A stretch of 64,000 bases of DNA from Marinobacter nauticus (GTDB lineage: Bacteria; Pseudomonadota; Gammaproteobacteria; Enterobacterales; Shewanellaceae), in contig NZ_JAHVJZ010000004.1 of the NCBI RefSeq assembly GCF_019801015.1, positions 584,205-648,204 on the forward strand. The letters run 5' to 3'. Shown here piece after piece: positions 10,923 to 25,167 of the stretch. Below the pieces are notes generated by a model that was not told the DNA's origin, did no database searches, and saw nothing but the letters and a program-made list of their open reading frames with translations. Position 1 is the first letter of the stretch, and each line of letters opens with the position of its first letter. A program made the position numbers and the translations under genes.

Positions 10923-11975
10923 TTATTCGATTTCCGCACGCAGCTCAATGGCTTGCGCGTCCTGATAGCGGGTGAGTTCACGCAGAATGCTGGTGGCGAA
11001 TGCGCCCGCAGGCAGGACAAATTCCAGCCACAGCAGGTCTCCCTGCCACTCGTGACGGAACTGCTCCGGCTTCAGCAGCAGGCGGCGGCGGTCCACTTCC
11101 ATCCGGGCCGCCTTCAGCCCATCGACCAGTGCCGGAAAACGGGACACCACTTCTGACTCAAACGCTTCGGCGTCACCGGCACTGCGCAAAGGACCATCCC
11201 CCGGCATCGGTGCAGACAATTCAATATCGCCTTCCAGCAGACGCCCCAGGTGTTCCGCATCCCACTGCTCAGCAACAAAGAAGCTGTTGCTGCCATGCAG
11301 CATCACGGCATCCCCATCCAGCGGTGCGGTGCCATGCTGAGCCAGGCGGGCTGAAACCACGTGGTTGAACAGGAAACTGCGGGCCGCAGACAGGTAGATG
11401 CTTCGTTTATTGCGGTCTTTCACTTTGCGGCCGCCAAACATCTCCGCGGCCCGGCTGACATTCATGCCACCGTGACCAAAGCGTTGCTCACCGTAATAGT
11501 TGGGCACACCTTTGGTGATGTCGGCCAAGCGCGCTTCAATCGCATCCCGGTCGCTCACATCGCTCAGGGCGATTCGGAAACGATTCCCCAGCAACGCGCC
11601 GGTGCGCAGCTTGCGGCCGTGACGCACTGCCGTAAGCAGGGTGATGTTGTCGTCATTCAGTTGAGTCCAGTCCGGGTCTACTTTGCCGGGGATGCGAACC
11701 GACAACCATTGCCGGGTGACGCCATGGCGGTCCTTCAGACCCGCCCAGCTGACGTCACGAGCCGGAACATTGGCAAAGCGACCGACGATTTTGGCCAGCT
11801 GATGGGTGGTCAGATCGCGCTTTTCGATGTGCAGCAGGTGGTGTTCACCGGCACCATCCGGTGTAAACGGCAACAACTCATCCACCTGGAAGTGTTCAGG
11901 GGCGCGGCGAATCACGGCATCAGAGGTGGGTTCGCCGAACAGGTAGTGCCATTGCGGCAGGGTGTAATCAGTCAT
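10923..11975 (-). CDS. truD: tRNA pseudouridine(13) synthase TruD
   Basis: Makes pseudouridine 13 in tRNA-Glu. The catalytic Asp lies in [14 protein letters not shown] near residue 80, [17 protein letters not shown] is the family signature, and [16 protein letters not shown] follows. The C-terminal [15 protein letters not shown] is the conserved end of the fold. I start at [14 protein letters not shown] (350 residues): 19 extra codons are open upstream, but they lie within ispF and match nothing. The start overlaps the ispF stop by eight bases and has no clear ribosome site of its own, which suggests coupling to ispF. Confidence 0.95.
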   Translation of the reverse strand: MTDYTLPQWHYLFGEPTSDAVIRRAPEHFQVDELLPFTPDGAGEHHLLHIEKRDLTTHQLAKIVGRFANVPARDVSWAGLKDRHGVTRQWLSVRIPGKVDPDWTQLNDDNITLLTAVRHGRKLRTGALLGNRFRIALSDVSDRDAIEARLADITKGVPNYYGEQRFGHGGMNVSRAAEMFGGRKVKDRNKRSIYLSAARSFLFNHVVSARLAQHGTAPLDGDAVMLHGSNSFFVAEQWDAEHLGRLLEGDIELSAPMPGDGPLRSAGDAEAFESEVVSRFPALVDGLKAARMEVDRRRLLLKPEQFRHEWQGDLLWLEFVLPAGAFATSILRELTRYQDAQAIELRAEIE

Positions 11976-12444
11976 GACAAAGCAGTACCACAGCTTCAGT
12001 GGCGATCCCTTCGCCACGTCCGGTAAATCCAAGGCGTTCCGTCGTGGTGGCCTTTACGTTGACCCGATCCAGCTCGGTGTCGAGATCTTCCGCCAGGTTG
12101 GCTCGCATCGCTTCGATGTGCGGTGCCATCTTCGGCATCTGGGCAATGATGGTGACGTCCAGATTGCCCAGGCGGTAGCCCTTCTCGCGGATCAGCGCAT
12201 AACAGTGGCGCAGCAGCACGCGGCTGTCGGCACCCGCGTAGGCCGGGTCGGTATCGGGAAAATGGCGACCGATGTCGCCCAGTGCCAGCGCGCCCAACAA
12301 GGCATCGCTGATGGCGTGAAGCACCACGTCACCGTCGGAGTGAGCCAGCAGGCCCTGCTCAAAAGGAACGGCAACGCCGCCGAGAACCAACGGGCCTTCA
12401 CCACCAAATTTGTGTACATCGAATCCGTGTCCGATCCGCATCAT
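11968..12444 (-). CDS. ispF: 2-C-methyl-D-erythritol 2,4-cyclodiphosphate synthase
   Basis: Fifth step of the methylerythritol phosphate route to isoprenoids. The protein begins [14 protein letters not shown] with zinc ligands Asp9 and His11, contains [20 protein letters not shown] with the third ligand His, and ends with the family motif [18 protein letters not shown]. It is 158 residues long. There are two adjacent ATG codons; the second is better spaced from a GAGG and matches the usual protein start. The gene overlaps ispD by four bases, so the two pathway enzymes are translated together. Confidence 0.97.
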   Translation of the reverse strand: MMRIGHGFDVHKFGGEGPLVLGGVAVPFEQGLLAHSDGDVVLHAISDALLGALALGDIGRHFPDTDPAYAGADSRVLLRHCYALIREKGYRLGNLDVTIIAQMPKMAPHIEAMRANLAEDLDTELDRVNVKATTTERLGFTGRGEGIATEAVVLLCHD

Positions 12445-13139
12445 TGTGCCTCTCTACTGGCTAAAAACAGCTGCGCCAGGCGCAGGTCGTCAGGATGGGT
12501 AATCTTAATGTTATCCGGTTGCCCCGCCACCAGTGCCGGGTGCCAGCCTTGGCGCTCCATGGCAGAGGCCTCGTCAGTGATGGTGGCGCCGTCCCGCTCC
12601 GCCTTGAGCAGCGCATCGCGCAACTCCGTGGCCGGGAACAGTTGCGGCGTCAGCGCGTGCCAAAGATCGTCTCTTGGCACAGTATGATCGATTCCACCTT
12701 CGCTGCGGGCACGCTTCATGGTATCCCGAACCGGCATCGCCAGAATGGCACCCTGCTCTCCGGGAAATGCCAGTAGCTTGTCGATGTCCTGATGGCTCAG
12801 GCAGGGGCGGGCCGCATCGTGCACCAGGGCCCAGGCATCGGGTTGTTCAATCGCCTGCAATGCCAGACGCACGGAATCCGCCCGCTCAGCCCCGCCTTCC
12901 ACCCGGATCAGACGCGGGTCATTGGCTTCCGCCAGCTCATCGAAATAGCCGTCTTCCGGCCCCAGCGCCACCACCACTTTATGGATGCGGGGGTGCGCCA
13001 ACAGAACCGACAACGTGTGCGACAGGATGGTGCGATCATTCAGCAGCAGATATTGCTTGGGCCGATCGGCGCCCATACGCTTGCCAACACCGGCGGCCGG
13101 AACCACGGCGTACAGCAAGGCGGATTGACTCAGTGGCAT
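12441..13139 (-). CDS. ispD: 2-C-methyl-D-erythritol 4-phosphate cytidylyltransferase
   Basis: Third step of the methylerythritol phosphate pathway; attaches CMP to MEP. The N-terminal nucleotide-binding loop is [20 protein letters not shown], with [12 protein letters not shown] further in and [16 protein letters not shown] near the C-terminus, all IspD signatures. It is 232 residues long. It sits between ftsB (17 bases upstream) and ispF (overlapping), the classic ftsB-ispD-ispF order. Confidence 0.97.
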   Translation of the reverse strand: MPLSQSALLYAVVPAAGVGKRMGADRPKQYLLLNDRTILSHTLSVLLAHPRIHKVVVALGPEDGYFDELAEANDPRLIRVEGGAERADSVRLALQAIEQPDAWALVHDAARPCLSHQDIDKLLAFPGEQGAILAMPVRDTMKRARSEGGIDHTVPRDDLWHALTPQLFPATELRDALLKAERDGATITDEASAMERQGWHPALVAGQPDNIKITHPDDLRLAQLFLASREAQ

Positions 13140-13155
13140 GGAAACTCCAGAGCGT

Positions 13156-13437
13156 TCAGGCTTGAGGCCGGCGGATCACCCGATAGAACTGTTCGTCCTC
13201 CCGGATCATGCCCAACTCATGACGGGCACGTTCTTCAACCGCATCCAGGCCGTGGCGAAGATTCTGGATCTCCTGCATTAACACCTGATTGCGCTCAACC
13301 AGGGCTGCGTTGCCATCCACCTGGCGCTGGATCTGCTCCCGCAACCGCACCACTTCACGCAGGCTGTTCTCCCCTGCCCAAAGCCGGTATTGCAGTGCCA
13401 CCAGTAACAGGGTCAACACCACCAGTAAGATCCGCAT
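13156..13437 (-). CDS. ftsB: Cell division protein FtsB
   Basis: Bitopic divisome protein that forms the FtsQLB complex and signals septal synthesis. The 93 residues consist of a short cytoplasmic start, one membrane helix (MRILLVVLTLLLVALQY), then a periplasmic coiled coil (REQIQRQVDGNAALVERN...). The conserved ALDAVEERARHELGMIREDE-like segment reads GLDAVEERARHELGMIREDE. An upstream ATG 34 codons earlier is in frame, but the eno terminator hairpin lies in that stretch and the extra residues lack homology, so the later ATG is preferred. Confidence 0.93.
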   Translation of the reverse strand: MRILLVVLTLLLVALQYRLWAGENSLREVVRLREQIQRQVDGNAALVERNQVLMQEIQNLRHGLDAVEERARHELGMIREDEQFYRVIRRPQA

Positions 13438-13497
13438 CTGTCCCGCCTCAAACCAATCGTTCGAAGATCTTGGCGCAAGCACCGGAAAAAGAAAAGC

Positions 13498-13523
13498 AAA
13501 AAGCCGCCCGAAGGCGGCTTTTA
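13498..13523 (-). terminator. Terminator after eno
   Basis: On the minus strand, AAAGCCGCC and GGCGGCTTT pair around a TTCG tetraloop, followed by a T-rich stretch. It lies between the eno stop and the ftsB start, separating the two transcripts at least in part. Confidence 0.88.
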
Positions 13524-13542
13524 TAGGAGAAAACGGCAAGCC

Positions 13543-14894
<1,352 letters not shown>

Positions 14895-14906
14895 ATGGAG
14901 TCAGGT

Positions 14907-17459
<2,553 letters not shown>

Positions 17460-17463
<4 letters not shown>

Positions 17464-19652
17464 AGTCGAATCGCCTCAATCACACCGGGAAGCTGGCTGA
17501 GTCGGCTCAGGATCCGGCTCAGAGATTCCATGTTGTACAGCTCCATCTTGAGATCGATGGACGCCGTCTGTTGCTTAGTGTCGGAGCGGCTGCGCATCTC
17601 CAGCACATTGCTCTTTTCATTGGCCAGCAGCGTGGTGATGTCGCGCAACAGACCGGAACGATCATTGGCCACCACTCGCAGGCTGACGCTGTGGCCACCG
17701 CTGTAGTTCTCGCCCCAGACCACTTCAACGCCCCGCTCTGGGTGGCGTTCCAGCAGGCTGTTCAGCTGTTCACAGGATTCCCTGTGTACGGACACCCCTC
17801 GGCCCTGGGTAATAAAGCCGTAGATGCTGTCGCCCGGCAGGGGTTCACAGCACTTGGCCATATGGGTCAGCAGATTGCCGACGCCGTTCACTTCAATGTG
17901 GCCCTGACTGCGACGACGGGCTGTCGGCTTGGCGATCAGATCTTCCAGCGCCTGCTCTTCGTCGTACTCTTCCCGCTGAAGCCGGCTTTGCAGATGATTC
18001 ACGACCTGATTCAGGCGCACGTCACCACCACCGACCGCAGCCAGCAGGTCATCCAGGCTGTGCATATTGAAGCGCTCAATGGCGCTGTCGGTGTCCGCCA
18101 GTGACAGGCCGACTTTGGTCAGCTCCGCTTCCAGCATGTCGCGGCCTGCGGCGATATTCTTGTCTTTATCCTGCTGCTTGAACCAGCTTTGGATTTTGCT
18201 GCGGGCCCGACTGGTTTTGATGTAACCCAGATTGGGGTTCAGCCAGTCACGCTTAGGGTTGGGTTGCTTGGCGGTGATGATCTCCACCCGCTGCCCGGTT
18301 TCCACCGTGGTGGTGAAAGGCACAATGCGGCCATCGATCTTGGCCCCGATGCACTTGTGGCCCACCTGAGAGTGGATGTAATAGGCAAAGTCGAGCACGG
18401 TGGAGCCGGCAGGCAGGTCCACCACCTCCCCTTTCGGGGTAAAGATGTAAACCCGGTCTTCGAACACCTGGGAGCGGATCTCCTCAACCAGGTTGCCCGC
18501 TTCCACCACGTCTTCCTGCCAGGCCAGGATCTTACGCAGCCAGTTGATCTTCTCTTCGAAGCCCCCCTGCTTACCGCCGGCGCCCTCTTTGTATTTCCAG
18601 TGTGCCGCCACGCCCAGCTCCGCGTCCTCGTGCATCTCACGGGTACGGATCTGAATCTCAACAGTCTTGCCTTCCGGCCCCATCACCACTGTGTGGATCG
18701 ACTGGTAACCATTGGGCTTGGGCGTGGCGATGTAGTCATCGAATTCGTTGGGCAGGTGACGCCAGTGGGTGTGCACCACACCGAGCGCGCCGTAGCAGTC
18801 CTGCAGACGCTCGGCGATGATCCGGACCGCACGCACATCGAACAACTCGTCAAAGGCGAGGTTCTTTTTCTGCATCTTCCGCCAGATGCTGTAGATGTGC
18901 TTGGGACGGCCGTACACTTCAGCGCGGATGCCATCCTCGTCGAGATTGCTTTGCAAGCCGGAGACAAAAAGGTCGATGTACTGTTCCCTGTCGATCCGTT
19001 TGCCGTCCAGCCAGTGCGCAATCTCCATGTAGGTGTCCGGATGCAGATAGCGGAACGCCAGATCTTCCAGCTCCCACTTCAGCTGACCAATACCAAGGCG
19101 GTTGGCCAGCGGAGCGTGCACATCGCGCACTTCCCGGGCCAGCACCACACGGGTCTCTTCATCGGCGTTTTTCACTTCGCGCAGCAGGACCACGGCTTCC
19201 GCCAGTTTGATCACCACCGCCCGGACATCCTCCACCATGGCCAGCAGCATCTTGCGGAGGTTTTCAATCTGGTTGGCGCCCGGAGCGCTTTGCTGACGCA
19301 GGGTACGGATGGCGTCCATCACCACCACCGACTGCACCAGCGTCGCCATGGCGCTGCCCTGAGTCTCCTCGAGGGTTTCCGCATCCAGCAGGTTCGCATC
19401 CAGCATCACGTAGAGCAGGCTGGCCTTCAGGGTTTCCAGATCCATATTGAGGGGAAGCAGGATCTCGATCATCTCCCGCGCCCGCATCAGGCGGGCTTCC
19501 ATCAGCGATGCGTCAGTACAGGGGAGGCTCTCGCAGTAGCGATAACAGTCGCTCAGCCCCTCTTGCTGCTGATGAGTCAGACCCAGGCCATCCAGCCACT
19601 GCACCAGTGCCTGGGGTGAGTCCCCAAAATGGATTTGACGAACCGATACCAT
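17460..19652 (-). CDS. relA: GTP pyrophosphokinase RelA
   Basis: Ribosome-associated (p)ppGpp synthetase of the stringent response. The 730 residues comprise an N-terminal pseudo-hydrolase domain, the synthetase domain (FDELFDVRAVRIIAERLQDC, PKPNGYQSIHTVV, VEIQIRTREMHEDAELG), a TGS domain (VYIFTPKGEVVDLPAGSTVL), a zinc-finger/helical part, and a C-terminal ACT domain. The HD residues needed for ppGpp hydrolysis are missing (LYVMLDANLLD where SpoT-type proteins have HD...ED), and the synthetase carries the EFDD form of the ExDD motif, both signs of a synthetase-only RelA. AGGAGGGG lies ten bases before ATG. Confidence 0.97.
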
Positions 19653-19681
19653 GGTGTGCGTTCCCCTCCTTGCGCAACCAA

Positions 19682-21025
19682 CTACTTAGGATGTTTTGTG
19701 ACGTCCGGCTCAAACAGAGCCATTGACTCGAGGTGATGAGTATGAGGGAACATGTCCACCAGTCCAAGCTTTGTCAGACGATAGCCGTACTGCCCGAGCA
19801 CTTTCCCGTCGCGTCCCAGGCTGGCTGGGTTGCAGGCCACATAAAGTATCCGGCCAGGGCGCAGTTTCGCCAGCCACTCCATCACCCCGGGCGCACCGGC
19901 ACGAGCCGGGTCCAGCAGCACCCAGTCCACCGCCTTTAACCAGTCGGCTCGCGGGGCTTCTCCGTTCAGATCGGCGTACTCGAAACGCAGGTGTTCCAGC
20001 GCCAGTTCTGACGCACGCTGCCGTGCTCGCTCCACCATAGCGGGCACGCCTTCCACGCCGATCACCTCTTTACTCAATCCCGCCAGGGCAAAGGTAAAGT
20101 TGCCGCCACCGCAAAACAGATCGAGTCCCTTTTCGTCCGGCTTCGGCTGCAGCCAGTCGATCGCCTGAGTGATCATCGCCTGGTTGACCGCGTCATTAAC
20201 CTGGAAGAAATCGCCCGGCAGGAAGGCGGGCTCGGGCCGGTTTTCACCAATGCCGTAGTGCAAAGGGGCCACGGGCTCGCCCGCCAGCGTGGTCAGGGTC
20301 TCCCCCTGAATCAGAATCTGCACCGCATTAGACTGGGCAAAGTCACTCAGCACGACCTGTTCATCCTGGCGCAGTGGCCGCATCAGACGCAGCAGCACCA
20401 CCGGGCCCTCACTGGCCAGCATCAGATCGACATGCCCCAAATGACGCGCCAGTTTCAGCGGCGCCAGCAACGTTTGCAGCGGTGTAATCAGCTGGGACAG
20501 TGACGCCGCCAGCACCGGGCAGCGATCAATCGGGGTGAGCTTATTGCTCCCCTCCTGACGGAAACCCAGCACCAGACCGCCCTGCTCCACCCGGGCCCCA
20601 ATCCGGGCCCGGCGACGGTAACCCCATTCCGGCCCGGCCAGCGGCTCAGCCCACTGCTGAGGCGCCAGGCCGGAAAGCTTGGTCACCACCTTGGCCAACG
20701 CATCCTGTTTCAGCTCCTGTTGCAGCGCTGACGGTGCAAACTGAAGCTGGCAACCGCCACAACGGGCAAAATGGGGGCACGGCGGCGTAATGCGCTGTGG
20801 GTGATCGCTCAGCCGCTTCACCACTTTGGCCCGGGCGAATCTGGCCTTGTTCTCCACCAGTTGCACCTGAGCCTGCTCCGACGGCAGCAGCCCGGGCACA
20901 AACACCACCTTGCCCTGATGGTCGGCCACGGCTTGCCCCTGATGGTCCAACGCGTGGGGCGTCAGGGTAATTTTCTGGGACAAGTGCTTTGTTTTGTTGG
21001 ACTTTGCGGAATAAAACTGTGCCAT
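19682..21025 (-). CDS. rlmD: 23S rRNA (uracil(1939)-C(5))-methyltransferase RlmD
   Basis: Iron-sulfur enzyme that makes m5U1939 in 23S rRNA. It begins [16 protein letters not shown], followed by a TRAM domain. Four Cys for the 4Fe-4S cluster lie in [15 protein letters not shown] and DRCPVL. The SAM motif is [16 protein letters not shown], and the catalytic end shows [11 protein letters not shown], the nucleophile in [12 protein letters not shown], and [12 protein letters not shown]. It is 447 residues. I start at the conserved MAQFYSAK; an ATG four codons earlier is possible. It is divergent from barA and lies just upstream of relA, the usual order. Confidence 0.95.
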   Translation of the reverse strand: MAQFYSAKSNKTKHLSQKITLTPHALDHQGQAVADHQGKVVFVPGLLPSEQAQVQLVENKARFARAKVVKRLSDHPQRITPPCPHFARCGGCQLQFAPSALQQELKQDALAKVVTKLSGLAPQQWAEPLAGPEWGYRRRARIGARVEQGGLVLGFRQEGSNKLTPIDRCPVLAASLSQLITPLQTLLAPLKLARHLGHVDLMLASEGPVVLLRLMRPLRQDEQVVLSDFAQSNAVQILIQGETLTTLAGEPVAPLHYGIGENRPEPAFLPGDFFQVNDAVNQAMITQAIDWLQPKPDEKGLDLFCGGGNFTFALAGLSKEVIGVEGVPAMVERARQRASELALEHLRFEYADLNGEAPRADWLKAVDWVLLDPARAGAPGVMEWLAKLRPGRILYVACNPASLGRDGKVLGQYGYRLTKLGLVDMFPHTHHLESMALFEPDVTKHPK

Positions 21026-21099
21026 GGAAAGCGTCAATGATTACAATAGGGGGATCGAGCACGGCCCGACCAATGGATAAGGGGAGCATTGTCCCATAG

Positions 21100-23811
21100 A
21101 TGAAAACGGTGACCAAATACAGTCTGCGCACCTGGGTACTGGTGCTGGCTTTGGCGCCGACCATGCTGGTGGGCCTGCTGCTGGGGGGCTATTTCACCTC
21201 CAGTCGATTCTCCGAACTGGAGCACACCCTGCTGCGCCAGGGCACCAACATCATCGAGCCACTGGCCATCGCCAGCGAATACGGCCTGCTGATGAACAAT
21301 CGGGAATACACCAAACGCCTGATTGACCTTACCCACCGTCAAAACTCCGGACTGGTCCAGTCCATCGCTGTGTTCGACAACCAGAACCAGATTTTCGTCA
21401 GCAGTAAGTATCATCGCGATTTCGAACTGATCAAGCTGCCGGAAAACCGGGACCTGAATCAGGGCACCCAGGTGGAGCATTTTGGTGACACCCTGGTGTT
21501 GCGCACGCCGGTCATGAGTGAAGGCACCGCATCGGCCCTGGGCGCCAACCGATTGACCCAACTGGGCTACATCGCGCTCCAGCTCAACAAGCATGAAGCG
21601 CTGCTGGAGCAGTACCGGGCCGCCGTTGCTGCCTTTATCATCGTCCTGATCGGTGTGCAGCTGAACCTGCTGTTCACCTTCCGCCTGCTGAAAAACGTCA
21701 CCCAGCCCATCACCGAGATGGTGCGGGCGGTGGCCAAAATCCGCGAAGGCAAACTGGACACACGGCTTGAGGGGGACCTGATCGGCGAGCTGGACCACCT
21801 CAAGCGCGGCATCAATGCCATGGCAGCGTCGTTGGCGGAATACCACAACGAGATGCAACAGAACATCGACCAGGCCACCTCGGACCTGCGGGAAACGCTG
21901 GAGCAGATCGAGATCCAGAACGTGGAGCTGGACATCGCCAAGAAGCGCGCGCTGGAAGCCAGCCGGATCAAATCTGAGTTCCTCGCCAACATGAGCCACG
22001 AGCTCCGCACCCCGCTCAATGGCGTTATTGGCTTTACCCGCCAACTGCTGAAAACCCCGCTTCACGACAATCAGAAAGATTATCTGCGGACCATCGAACG
22101 CAGCGCCTCCAACCTGCTCTCCATCATCAACGACATCCTCGACTTCTCTAAGCTGGAAGCGGGCAAGATGGTGCTGGACAACGTGCCCTTCGCTTTGCGT
22201 GATGCGCTGGATGAAACCCTCACTCTGCTCTCTGGCTCCGCCTACGACAAGGAGCTGGAGATGGTGGTGGAGATCGACGAACGGGTGCCGGACAGCCTGT
22301 GCGGTGACGTCCTGCGGATCCAGCAGGTGATCACCAACCTGATGGGCAACGCCATCAAGTTCACCCATAAAGGCAGCGTGCGCCTCAGCATTGATCTGGC
22401 GGACGAGAGCGCTGACCGGGTACTGCTGCGTGCGGAAGTCTCTGATACCGGCATCGGCATTGCCGAAGACCAGCAAGCGATGTTGTTCCAGCCTTTCGGT
22501 CAGGGCGACAGCTCCGTCAGCCGACGCTTTGGCGGTACCGGGCTGGGGCTGGTGATCACCAAACGCCTGGTGAACCAGATGGAAGGGCAGATCGGCTTTA
22601 CCTCCCATAAAGACCAGGGCTCCACCTTCTGGTTTACCCTGAGCATCGAAAAGAGCGGCTTCTCCATCAGCGATCCACTGGCCCGGGCGCCACTGAGGGG
22701 CGCCAGCGTTGCCGTACTGGAAGGCCGACGCCTTAGCCGCACCGCCCTGACCCGACAGCTGGAGCAGTGGGATATGATGCCCAAAGCCACCGGCACCCTG
22801 CTCGCGCTGTCCGATACTCTGGTGGCCGAGCCCCCCATGGATTACACCCTGATCGCCACCCGCAGCGTGCCCTCTTATGATGCGCTGGCCGCGATTCTAC
22901 CCACCATTGAAGCCAAAGGCGGGCAACTGGTGCTGCTGTGCGAAGGCCAGCCGGTGTCCTGGGCCCGTCAGATGGCGGATCAGGGCAAAGCCCGGCTGGT
23001 GGCTCTGCCGCTCAGCCAGCGCCGGCTTTTCATCGGCCTGAGCCTGGAAGAGCTGGCCCCGGCACCGCTGCCGGAAGAGGTGAGCACGCCCCAGCTCCAA
23101 TCCTCACTGAAGGTTCTGGCGGTGGACGACAACCCGGCCAACCTGAAGCTGATTGCTACCCTGCTGCGCGAACTCGCCGTGGACGTGGATACCGCAACCG
23201 GCGGTCAGCAGGCGATCGAGCTGTGCCAGACCCACAGCTACGATGCCATCTTTATGGACATTCAGATGCCGGACATCGACGGCCTGATGGCAACCCAGAC
23301 AATCCGGCTCGATTCGCGCAGCCGGCACAGCCCGGTTATCGCCGTGACGGCCCACGCGATGGGCGATGAGCGGGAAAAGATCCTGGCTTCCGGGATGGAC
23401 GACTATCTGACCAAACCGATTGACGAATCCGACCTGCGTCAGGTGCTCATGCGCTGGGTGCGTGCCCCCAAGAGCAGCAACTCAGTGGTGGATTGGTCAT
23501 TAGCGCTGACCCAGGCAGGTGGCAACGCCGATCTGGCCAGGGAGATGTTAGCGATGCTGCTGGACAGCATTCCGGATACCCGACAGCAGCTGGATCAGGC
23601 GCAAAGCGACCAGGAGCTGGCCCGCGCCATTCACAAACTGCACGGCGCCACCTGCTATTCTGGGGTGCCGGCACTGCAAAAACTCTGTGCCCAGCTTGAA
23701 GCCGCGCTGAAACAGGGCGGCTCCGCCGAAGCACTTCAGCCTGAGTTGCTGGAGTTGCGTGATGAGCTGGATAAAGTAGAATCCGCCGCCAAAGCCATTC
23801 TGGCGGCCTGA
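21100..23811 (+). CDS. barA: Hybrid sensor histidine kinase BarA
   Basis: Tripartite kinase of the BarA/UvrY system that controls CsrA-sponging sRNAs. Order of parts in 903 residues: cytoplasmic start, membrane helix (about 11-31), periplasmic domain, second membrane helix (about 169-190), HAMP (about 192-245), coiled coil, dimerisation domain with His300 in FLANMSHELRTPLNGV, HATPase (N-box GNAIKFTHKG; G-boxes DTGIGIA and FGGTGLGL), a degenerate receiver-like part, a receiver domain with Asp720 in MDIQMPDIDG, and a C-terminal HPt domain with the likely phospho-His845 in HKLHG. All phosphorelay residues are intact. It is divergent from rlmD; the partner response regulator is not in the window. 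Confidence 0.95.
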   Translation: MKTVTKYSLRTWVLVLALAPTMLVGLLLGGYFTSSRFSELEHTLLRQGTNIIEPLAIASEYGLLMNNREYTKRLIDLTHRQNSGLVQSIAVFDNQNQIFVSSKYHRDFELIKLPENRDLNQGTQVEHFGDTLVLRTPVMSEGTASALGANRLTQLGYIALQLNKHEALLEQYRAAVAAFIIVLIGVQLNLLFTFRLLKNVTQPITEMVRAVAKIREGKLDTRLEGDLIGELDHLKRGINAMAASLAEYHNEMQQNIDQATSDLRETLEQIEIQNVELDIAKKRALEASRIKSEFLANMSHELRTPLNGVIGFTRQLLKTPLHDNQKDYLRTIERSASNLLSIINDILDFSKLEAGKMVLDNVPFALRDALDETLTLLSGSAYDKELEMVVEIDERVPDSLCGDVLRIQQVITNLMGNAIKFTHKGSVRLSIDLADESADRVLLRAEVSDTGIGIAEDQQAMLFQPFGQGDSSVSRRFGGTGLGLVITKRLVNQMEGQIGFTSHKDQGSTFWFTLSIEKSGFSISDPLARAPLRGASVAVLEGRRLSRTALTRQLEQWDMMPKATGTLLALSDTLVAEPPMDYTLIATRSVPSYDALAAILPTIEAKGGQLVLLCEGQPVSWARQMADQGKARLVALPLSQRRLFIGLSLEELAPAPLPEEVSTPQLQSSLKVLAVDDNPANLKLIATLLRELAVDVDTATGGQQAIELCQTHSYDAIFMDIQMPDIDGLMATQTIRLDSRSRHSPVIAVTAHAMGDEREKILASGMDDYLTKPIDESDLRQVLMRWVRAPKSSNSVVDWSLALTQAGGNADLAREMLAMLLDSIPDTRQQLDQAQSDQELARAIHKLHGATCYSGVPALQKLCAQLEAALKQGGSAEALQPELLELRDELDKVESAAKAILAA

Positions 23812-23822
23812 CGGACACACAC

Positions 23823-24431
23823 ATGACTGCAAAAAAAGGCTTTTTCAGCCGAATCAAAACGCTCGATCTCTGGCAGAAAACCCTGTTTGCCACGGCCCTG
23901 GCGGAGCGCATGCTCCCCAACTACCTGCTGTTCGCCGACATCACCGAAGCGGAAGGCGCGGACAAGGTCGTGACGCAGATGGACATGCTGTGGCAATCCC
24001 TCTACAGCAAAGAGATCCGCCTGAACTACGACCGCATGCTGGATCAGCTCGAAGAGCTGATGCCGGACCCACAGGTTCACGAATTCTACGGGGTGTACCC
24101 CGCCTCAGATGCCCTGATGGCGATCAGCACCATCCTGACCGCACTGCAGCAGAAAGTGGAAGCGGATCTGGTCAACATCTCCAAGCTGTCCAGCAGCACC
24201 GTTGCCGCCTTTATTGAAGCCAGTGAGCAACCGGATTTTGACGATGAAGACGCACTGGACGACTTTATCTTTGCCCACCCGCTGATGCAGGGTGAGCGCG
24301 AACTGCAGTCTGAACTGCTGACACTGGTGGAGGAACTGAGCCGTCAGGACGCCGAAGCCATCAAAGGACTGCGTAAAGAGTTGCGGGACGACGCCGTCTC
24401 CAACATTGGCGTATCGCTGTCCGAGGAGTGA
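23823..24431 (+). CDS. DUF416 family protein, YjaG-like
   Basis: A 202-residue soluble, acidic, mostly helical protein resembling E. coli YjaG (DUF416): LWQKTLFATALAERMLPNY near the start, FYGVYPASDALMAIS in the middle, and KGLRKELRDDAVSNIGVSL at the end are the conserved blocks. The biochemical role of the family is not established. It begins 11 bases after barA and is followed by a small basic gene five bases later, so all three may share a transcript. It has no signal peptide or membrane segment, so it should be cytoplasmic. Confidence 0.88.
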   Translation: MTAKKGFFSRIKTLDLWQKTLFATALAERMLPNYLLFADITEAEGADKVVTQMDMLWQSLYSKEIRLNYDRMLDQLEELMPDPQVHEFYGVYPASDALMAISTILTALQQKVEADLVNISKLSSSTVAAFIEASEQPDFDDEDALDDFIFAHPLMQGERELQSELLTLVEELSRQDAEAIKGLRKELRDDAVSNIGVSLSEE

Positions 24432-24436
24432 TCCTC

Positions 24437-24622
24437 ATGAACCGCAAGAAAAAGGTAAAGCAGACGCTGTTGAAGCAGGCCAAAAAGGCCCGGGCCAAAA
24501 AAGCCACCAACAGCAACAAGCCGCGTTACATCTCAAAGGCGGAGCGGGCGGAAATCGAGGCCCAGGAGGCGGCTCAGCAAGCCAGCCAGGCCGAGCCCCC
24601 GGGTGACGCCGCTGAGCACTGA
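24437..24622 (+). CDS. Small basic DUF2986-like protein
   Basis: A 61-residue protein, very rich in Lys and Arg in the first 40 positions (MNRKKKVKQTLLKQAKKARA), then NKPRYISKAERAEIEAQEAA and a Gln/Ala/Glu-rich tail. The NKPxYISKAxRA block matches my recollection of the DUF2986 family seen in Shewanella and Vibrio; its function is unknown. GAGGAG lies eight bases before the ATG, so it is likely translated. The strong positive charge suggests RNA or ribosome binding, but this is a guess. A terminator follows directly. Confidence 0.78.
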   Translation: MNRKKKVKQTLLKQAKKARAKKATNSNKPRYISKAERAEIEAQEAAQQASQAEPPGDAAEH

Positions 24623-24633
24623 ACGTCAGCAAT

Positions 24634-24662
24634 AAAAAAGCCGCCCTCGGGGCGGCTTTTTT
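24634..24662. terminator. Bidirectional terminator between the DUF2986 gene and pgpA
   Basis: AAAAAAGCCGCCC and GGGCGGCTTTTTT form a long stem around a short loop, with A and T tracts on either side. It serves barA's transcript on the plus strand and the nrdR-pgpA operon on the minus strand. Confidence 0.92.
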
Positions 24663-24678
24663 GTGTGTGTCAGCTGAG

Positions 24679-25167
24679 TCAGAGCAGGAAATGGGCAGCG
24701 AGTTGCACCACGCCAAGGGCGAAGATCCCCGCCAGCACATCGTCAATCATGATCCCCAGTCCGCCGTGGACGTGTTGGTCCAACAGGCGAATGGGCCAGG
24801 GCTTGAGGATGTCAAAGAAGCGGAACGCCAGGAAAGCCCCGACAATCCACTCCCAGCCCGCAGGCAGCATCACCATGGCGATCAGCATACCCACCACCTC
24901 ATCCCAGACAATGGCCGGGTGGTCATGAGTGTTCATGTCCTCTGCGGTTTTGCCACAGAGATAGATGCCAACCACCCCAAACAGGGCGGTGATGCCCAGA
25001 TAGAGCGGCAGGCTCAGATCCGCCATCAGAAAATAAAACGGCAGGGCGGCCAGGGTGCCCCAGGTGCCCGGGGCTTTCTTCGCCAGGCCCAGACCAAACC
25101 CGACAGCAAGGAAATGCACCGGGTTGGCCAGGTTCAGCCCCGGCAAACGATCCGCAATGCGGCTCAT
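24679..25167 (-). CDS. pgpA: Phosphatidylglycerophosphatase A
   Basis: Membrane phosphatase that makes phosphatidylglycerol. The 162 residues contain the family motifs [31 protein letters not shown] and [10 protein letters not shown], followed by [16 protein letters not shown], with about four hydrophobic segments. The Asp residues of the WDE and DDV motifs are probable metal ligands. Its ATG overlaps the thiL stop by four bases. It is the last gene of the nrdR-rib-nusB-thiL operon, as in E. coli and Shewanella. Confidence 0.95.
   Translation of the reverse strand: MSRIADRLPGLNLANPVHFLAVGFGLGLAKKAPGTWGTLAALPFYFLMADLSLPLYLGITALFGVVGIYLCGKTAEDMNTHDHPAIVWDEVVGMLIAMVMLPAGWEWIVGAFLAFRFFDILKPWPIRLLDQHVHGGLGIMIDDVLAGIFALGVVQLAAHFLL

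Noticed and set aside
21034..22608. A 524-codon minus-strand frame opposite barA
   Set aside because: Antisense shadow of the BarA coding frame, with no domain of its own.
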